This document shows positions 61,067-64,000 of a stretch of DNA of 64,000 nucleotides, piece by piece. The stretch is taken from positions 1 through 64,000 of the forward strand of contig NZ_BOQN01000003.1 of the NCBI RefSeq assembly GCF_018332695.1, written 5' to 3'. Each line of letters opens with the position of its first letter. Within the stretch, counting starts at the first letter, position 1. The notes under the pieces were generated by a model that was not told where the DNA came from, made no database searches, and saw only the letters and a list, made by a program, of their open reading frames with translations. The translations under genes and the position numbers were made by a program. The stretch comes from Paractinoplanes toevensis (GTDB lineage Bacteria > Actinomycetota > Actinomycetes > Mycobacteriales > Micromonosporaceae).

Positions 61067-62583
61067 GATCCGGGCTCCGCTGGCGACCGCGGCGGTGGGG
61101 CCACTGGACTCTGCGCGCCCGCCTCGTCCTGGTGGTCGGCGCGCTCGCCGCGGTCGCCCTGATCGTCGCGAACGTCGCCGGGCTGGTGCTGATCCGCACC
61201 TACCTGCTGGGCCGCATCGACGACCAGCTCACCGGGATGGCCCGGCCGTTCGCCGAGGACCACCCGGCCGCGTTCAGCAACTACGTGCCGCGGGGCCGGT
61301 TCCAGCGACTCGGGCCCGAGCAGCTGATGTACGTCTACGACCCGGACGGCACGCTGAACGCCGACCGCAGCTACACCACCGACAAGACGGCCGCCGCGGT
61401 CGAGGACTTCACCGAGGTCAAGTCCCGGGCCGCCACCGCGAGGCCGTACACGATCAGCGGGACCGGCAACGACTGGCGGGTGATCGCCGTGCCCGACTCG
61501 TCGAGTGGCGGCTACGCGGTCATCGGGGTGTCCCTCTCCGAGGTCCAGCAGACCACCGACCAGCTGCTGCTCATCGACGCCGGCGTCTCGGTGCTGGTGC
61601 TGGCCCTGCTCATCGGGGGAGCGTGGTTCGTGGTCCGGCTCGGCCTGCGCCCCCTCACCGACATGGAGGACCTGGCCACCGAGATCTCGGCCGGCAACCT
61701 CTCCGGCCGGGTCGCCGACACCGATCGGCACACCGAGCCGGGCAAGCTCGGCCTCGCGCTCAACTCGATGCTCACCCGCATCGAGGCCGAGGTGGACGCC
61801 CGCACCGACAGCGAGCAGCGGCTGCGGCAGTTCGTCGCGGACGCCTCGCACGAACTGCGCACCCCGCTCACCTCGATCCGCGGCTTCGCCGAGCTGTACC
61901 GGCGGGGCGGCGCACCGCCCGGCGCGGCCCTGGACGAGACGATGAGCCGGATCGAGGGTGAGGCCGGCCGGATGGGCGTCCTCGTCGAGGACCTGCTCAT
62001 GCTGGCCCGCCTCGACCAGCAGCGGCCACCGCCCGCGCTGCGCCCGGTCGACCTGCTGGAGATCGCCGCCGACACCATCCGGGACGCGCACGCCCGGGTG
62101 CCGGGCCGGCCGGTGAAGCTGTCCGGGCTCGAGGACGACACCGACACGTTCGAACCGGCTACCGTGCTCGGCGACGAGCACGGCCTGCGCCAGGTCGCCA
62201 CCAACCTGGTCGCCAACGCGCTGCAGCACACCCCGGACCGCTCCCGGGTCACCGTGCGGGTGGGCCGGCTGCCGGCTCGGCCGCCGCGGGCGACCACCGT
62301 GCTGTCCGGCCCGGCCACCGTGCGGCCCGGCCTGCCCCTCGCGGTCTTCGAGGTGACCGACGACGGGCCTGGTGTGCCGCCGCTGCACGCCGCCCGCGTC
62401 TTCGAGCGGCTCTACCGTGCCGACTCCAGCCGCACCCGCGGCCGGGGCGGCGGATCCGGGCTCGGACTGTCCATCGTGGCGGCGATCGTTCACGGTCACG
62501 GAGGGTGGGTGGAACTCGATGCGCCACGCGGCGGAGGGGCCACATTCCGGGTCCTGCTGCCGACCTCCGGTGACACCCCGTGA
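61063..62583 (+). CDS. Sensor histidine kinase (HAMP, HisKA, HATPase_c)
   Basis: A 506-residue kinase. Two transmembrane helices (about 20-42 and 170-190) enclose an extracellular sensor region. HAMP follows, then the phospho-acceptor His263 in DASHELRTPLTS and the ATP-binding N, G1 and G2 boxes (LVANALQHTP, VTDDGPGV, GGGSGLGLSIV). The kinase elements are complete. The GTG at 61063 overlaps the response-regulator stop, so the pair is co-translated. The signal is unknown; the context suggests envelope or drug stress. Confidence 0.93.
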   Translation: MRSGLRWRPRRWGHWTLRARLVLVVGALAAVALIVANVAGLVLIRTYLLGRIDDQLTGMARPFAEDHPAAFSNYVPRGRFQRLGPEQLMYVYDPDGTLNADRSYTTDKTAAAVEDFTEVKSRAATARPYTISGTGNDWRVIAVPDSSSGGYAVIGVSLSEVQQTTDQLLLIDAGVSVLVLALLIGGAWFVVRLGLRPLTDMEDLATEISAGNLSGRVADTDRHTEPGKLGLALNSMLTRIEAEVDARTDSEQRLRQFVADASHELRTPLTSIRGFAELYRRGGAPPGAALDETMSRIEGEAGRMGVLVEDLLMLARLDQQRPPPALRPVDLLEIAADTIRDAHARVPGRPVKLSGLEDDTDTFEPATVLGDEHGLRQVATNLVANALQHTPDRSRVTVRVGRLPARPPRATTVLSGPATVRPGLPLAVFEVTDDGPGVPPLHAARVFERLYRADSSRTRGRGGGSGLGLSIVAAIVHGHGGWVELDAPRGGGATFRVLLPTSGDTP

Positions 62584-62648
62584 GATTCCGAGCTGGCTCC
62601 GAGCTTCCGACGAAGATCCTCCCAGGCCGCCCCACCACAGTGTCCCGC

Positions 62649-63869
62649 ATGCCAGCGCGCCTTAACCTGCGACGTCCCACAGTGGCGGTCAACGCCGCCC
62701 TCGGAGTCGCCCTCGTCGCCGGGGCCTTCTGGGCGTACGAGACCCTGTCAGGACCGGACACCACGACGGCCGCCAACGCCTCGGTTCGCTCGGTTCCGGT
62801 TCAGCAGGGCACGGTCACCAAGACCGTGTCCGCGGACGGGACCCTGGAGAGCGCGAGCACGGCGACCGCCAGCTTCGAGACCGGCGGAACGGTCACCGCG
62901 ATCAACGTGAAGGTCGGATCGGTGGTGAAGAAGGGACAGGTGCTCGCGAAGGTCGATCCGGCCGACGCGCAGCGCACCCTGGACGCCGCCGAGACCGACC
63001 TGGACGCCGCGAACGACGCCCTGGACCGGGCCGAGGACGCCGGGTCGGACACCTCGACCGCCGAGAACGAGGTCGCCCAGGCCCAGGACGCGGTCGACGA
63101 CGCACAGGCCGGGGTCGACGGCACCGTGCTGAAGGCCCCGATGGCCGGCACGGTCACGGCGGTGAACGGCACGCTCGGCAGCTCCTCCTCCGGCAGTTCC
63201 TCCTCCTCGTCGTCGTCCGGTGGCAGCAGCAGCGGCGGCGGTTCGAGCGCCGGCGGCGGCAGCAGCTCCACGACAAGCTCCTCGAGTTCCTCGTCGTCCG
63301 GCTTCGTGGAGATCGCCGACCTGACCAAGATGCAGGTCGGCGCCGACTTCGCCGAGGCCGACGCGACCAAGCTCAAGGAGAAGCAGGTCGCCCAGGTCAC
63401 CTGGAACGCGCTGTCCGGCACCACCGCGACCGCCAAGGTCACCGCGATCGACCCGTCCGGCACCACCAGCAACAGCGTGGTGACCTACGGCGTCACGCTG
63501 ACCCTGGACAAGGTGCCGACCGGCGCCAAGGTCGGCCAGACCGTGTCGGTTTCGGTCACCACCGGCAGCAAGGAGAACGTCGTCTACGTCAATTCGGCGG
63601 CGGTGACGACGGTCGGCACCCGGCACACGGTGACGGTGGTCGCCAACGGTGCCTCGGAGGCGCGTCAGGTCGAGATCGGGCTGGAGGGTGATGCTGCCAC
63701 CGAGATCACCTCCGGTGTCACGGTCGGCGAGCAGGTCGAGCTCAAGACCACCTCCACCTCCTCGGGCAGCGGCACCACCGGCCAGTTCCCGGGCGGCGGC
63801 CAGTTCCCCGGCGGCGGCACCGGCAACTTCGGCGGCGGCAACCTCGGCGGCGGCGGGGGCCCGCGATGA
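62649..63869 (+). CDS. Efflux periplasmic adaptor-like protein (HlyD/MacA type), copy 2
   Basis: A 406-residue adaptor. One helix (about 12-30) is followed by a lipoyl half (VTAINVKVGSVVKKGQVLAKVDPADA), a helical pair (TLDAAETDLDAANDALDRAEDA..), the second lipoyl half (TVLKAPMAGTVTAVNGTLG), then a poly-Ser/Gly insert of about 45 residues and a beta domain. A Gly-rich tail ends the protein. ATG 62649 is chosen; GTG 62580 overlaps the kinase stop and would add 23 residues. It overlaps the ATPase gene by ATGA. It forms the presumed adaptor of the MacB-like exporter. Confidence 0.82.
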   Translation: MPARLNLRRPTVAVNAALGVALVAGAFWAYETLSGPDTTTAANASVRSVPVQQGTVTKTVSADGTLESASTATASFETGGTVTAINVKVGSVVKKGQVLAKVDPADAQRTLDAAETDLDAANDALDRAEDAGSDTSTAENEVAQAQDAVDDAQAGVDGTVLKAPMAGTVTAVNGTLGSSSSGSSSSSSSSGGSSSGGGSSAGGGSSSTTSSSSSSSSGFVEIADLTKMQVGADFAEADATKLKEKQVAQVTWNALSGTTATAKVTAIDPSGTTSNSVVTYGVTLTLDKVPTGAKVGQTVSVSVTTGSKENVVYVNSAAVTTVGTRHTVTVVANGASEARQVEIGLEGDAATEITSGVTVGEQVELKTTSTSSGSGTTGQFPGGGQFPGGGTGNFGGGNLGGGGGPR

Positions 63870-64000
63870 CGCGCCCGGTCATCGAGGTCCGCGACCTGCA
63901 GAAGATCTACGGCGAGGGCGAGGCCACCGTGCACGCGCTGGCCGGGGTGTCGCTGGTGGTCGAACGCGGCGACTACGTGGCGATCATGGGTTCGTCCGGC
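63866..64000 (+). CDS. ABC transporter ATP-binding protein (MacB/LolD-like), partial at window end
   Basis: The first 45 codons of an ATPase gene starting at ATG 63866, overlapping the adaptor stop (ATGA). MTRPVIEVRDLQKIYGEGE, VHALAGVSLVVERGDYVAIMG and the beginning of Walker A (GSSG) match MacB/LolD-type ATPases, which work with HlyD/MacA adaptors. The rest lies outside the window. Confidence 0.85.
   Translation, partial: MTRPVIEVRDLQKIYGEGEATVHALAGVSLVVERGDYVAIMGSSG

Overview
The window is very GC-rich, GTG/TTG starts are frequent and many genes are joined by 4-nt ATGA/GTGA overlaps. It encodes secreted polysaccharide-degrading enzymes, actinobacterial families of unknown function (SCO2521 to SCO2525 types, DUF998, DUF1772) and an ECF42-type sigma factor. 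This points to a filamentous actinomycete chromosome, most likely Micromonosporaceae (Actinoplanes-like); that placement is inference. I found no rRNA, tRNA, CRISPR array, intact insertion sequence or plasmid origin.

Layout. 1-9.7 kb: a TetR regulator divergent from an FAD dehydrogenase, a two-domain VOC protein, a membrane-anchored ricin-type lectin, a secreted S33 peptidase, a VIT/VWA protein coupled to a MerR regulator, and the 5' stump of a cyclase gene next to a perfect MerR-type palindrome. 9.7-19 kb: a secreted zinc protease, an ABC-2 transporter pair, an M19 dipeptidase, a DUF1772 protein, a 19-residue lysine-rich micro-ORF with its own terminator, a membrane PAS-GGDEF-EAL protein and a DUF998 protein. 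19-22.3 kb: a YciI/DGPF protein and an ECF42 sigma factor fused through a 15-bp tandem repeat to a degenerate tyrosine-recombinase-like domain. A 45-bp minisatellite follows and runs into a MazG-like gene. 22.6-30.5 kb: a BenE transporter, a GT39 glycosyltransferase, pgi, an AlkZ-like protein and a GH18 chitinase.

30.7-45.7 kb is the most unusual part. It is an expanded version of the uncharacterised SCO2521-SCO2525-type gene set: two D-amino-acid-oxidase-like flavoproteins, one intact SCO2521 gene and one deleted relic, one SCO2522, one SCO2523 variant P-loop (ParA/MinD-like) protein, two SCO2524, two SCO2525 methyltransferases, and three paralogous two-helix membrane proteins sharing an unidentified cytoplasmic domain. 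Most genes overlap or abut, so they are probably co-expressed. The set suggests a membrane-associated modification system built on flavin oxidation and methylation, but its biochemistry is unknown.

45.8-64 kb: a CE1758/CE1759-type flavin monooxygenase-reductase pair and a 34-residue membrane peptide. Three copies of a repeat follow, each placing a TATATA box exactly six bases before an ATG/TTG. Then come a pectate lyase whose promoter carries two LacI-type palindromes, a phosphoglycerate-mutase-like phosphatase, a DHA2 MFS exporter, and a GH3 glycosidase divergent from its presumed LacI repressor. The window ends in an export locus: a lipoprotein, two MacA/HlyD-like adaptors, an OmpR-type two-component system, and a MacB-like ATPase cut off by the window end.
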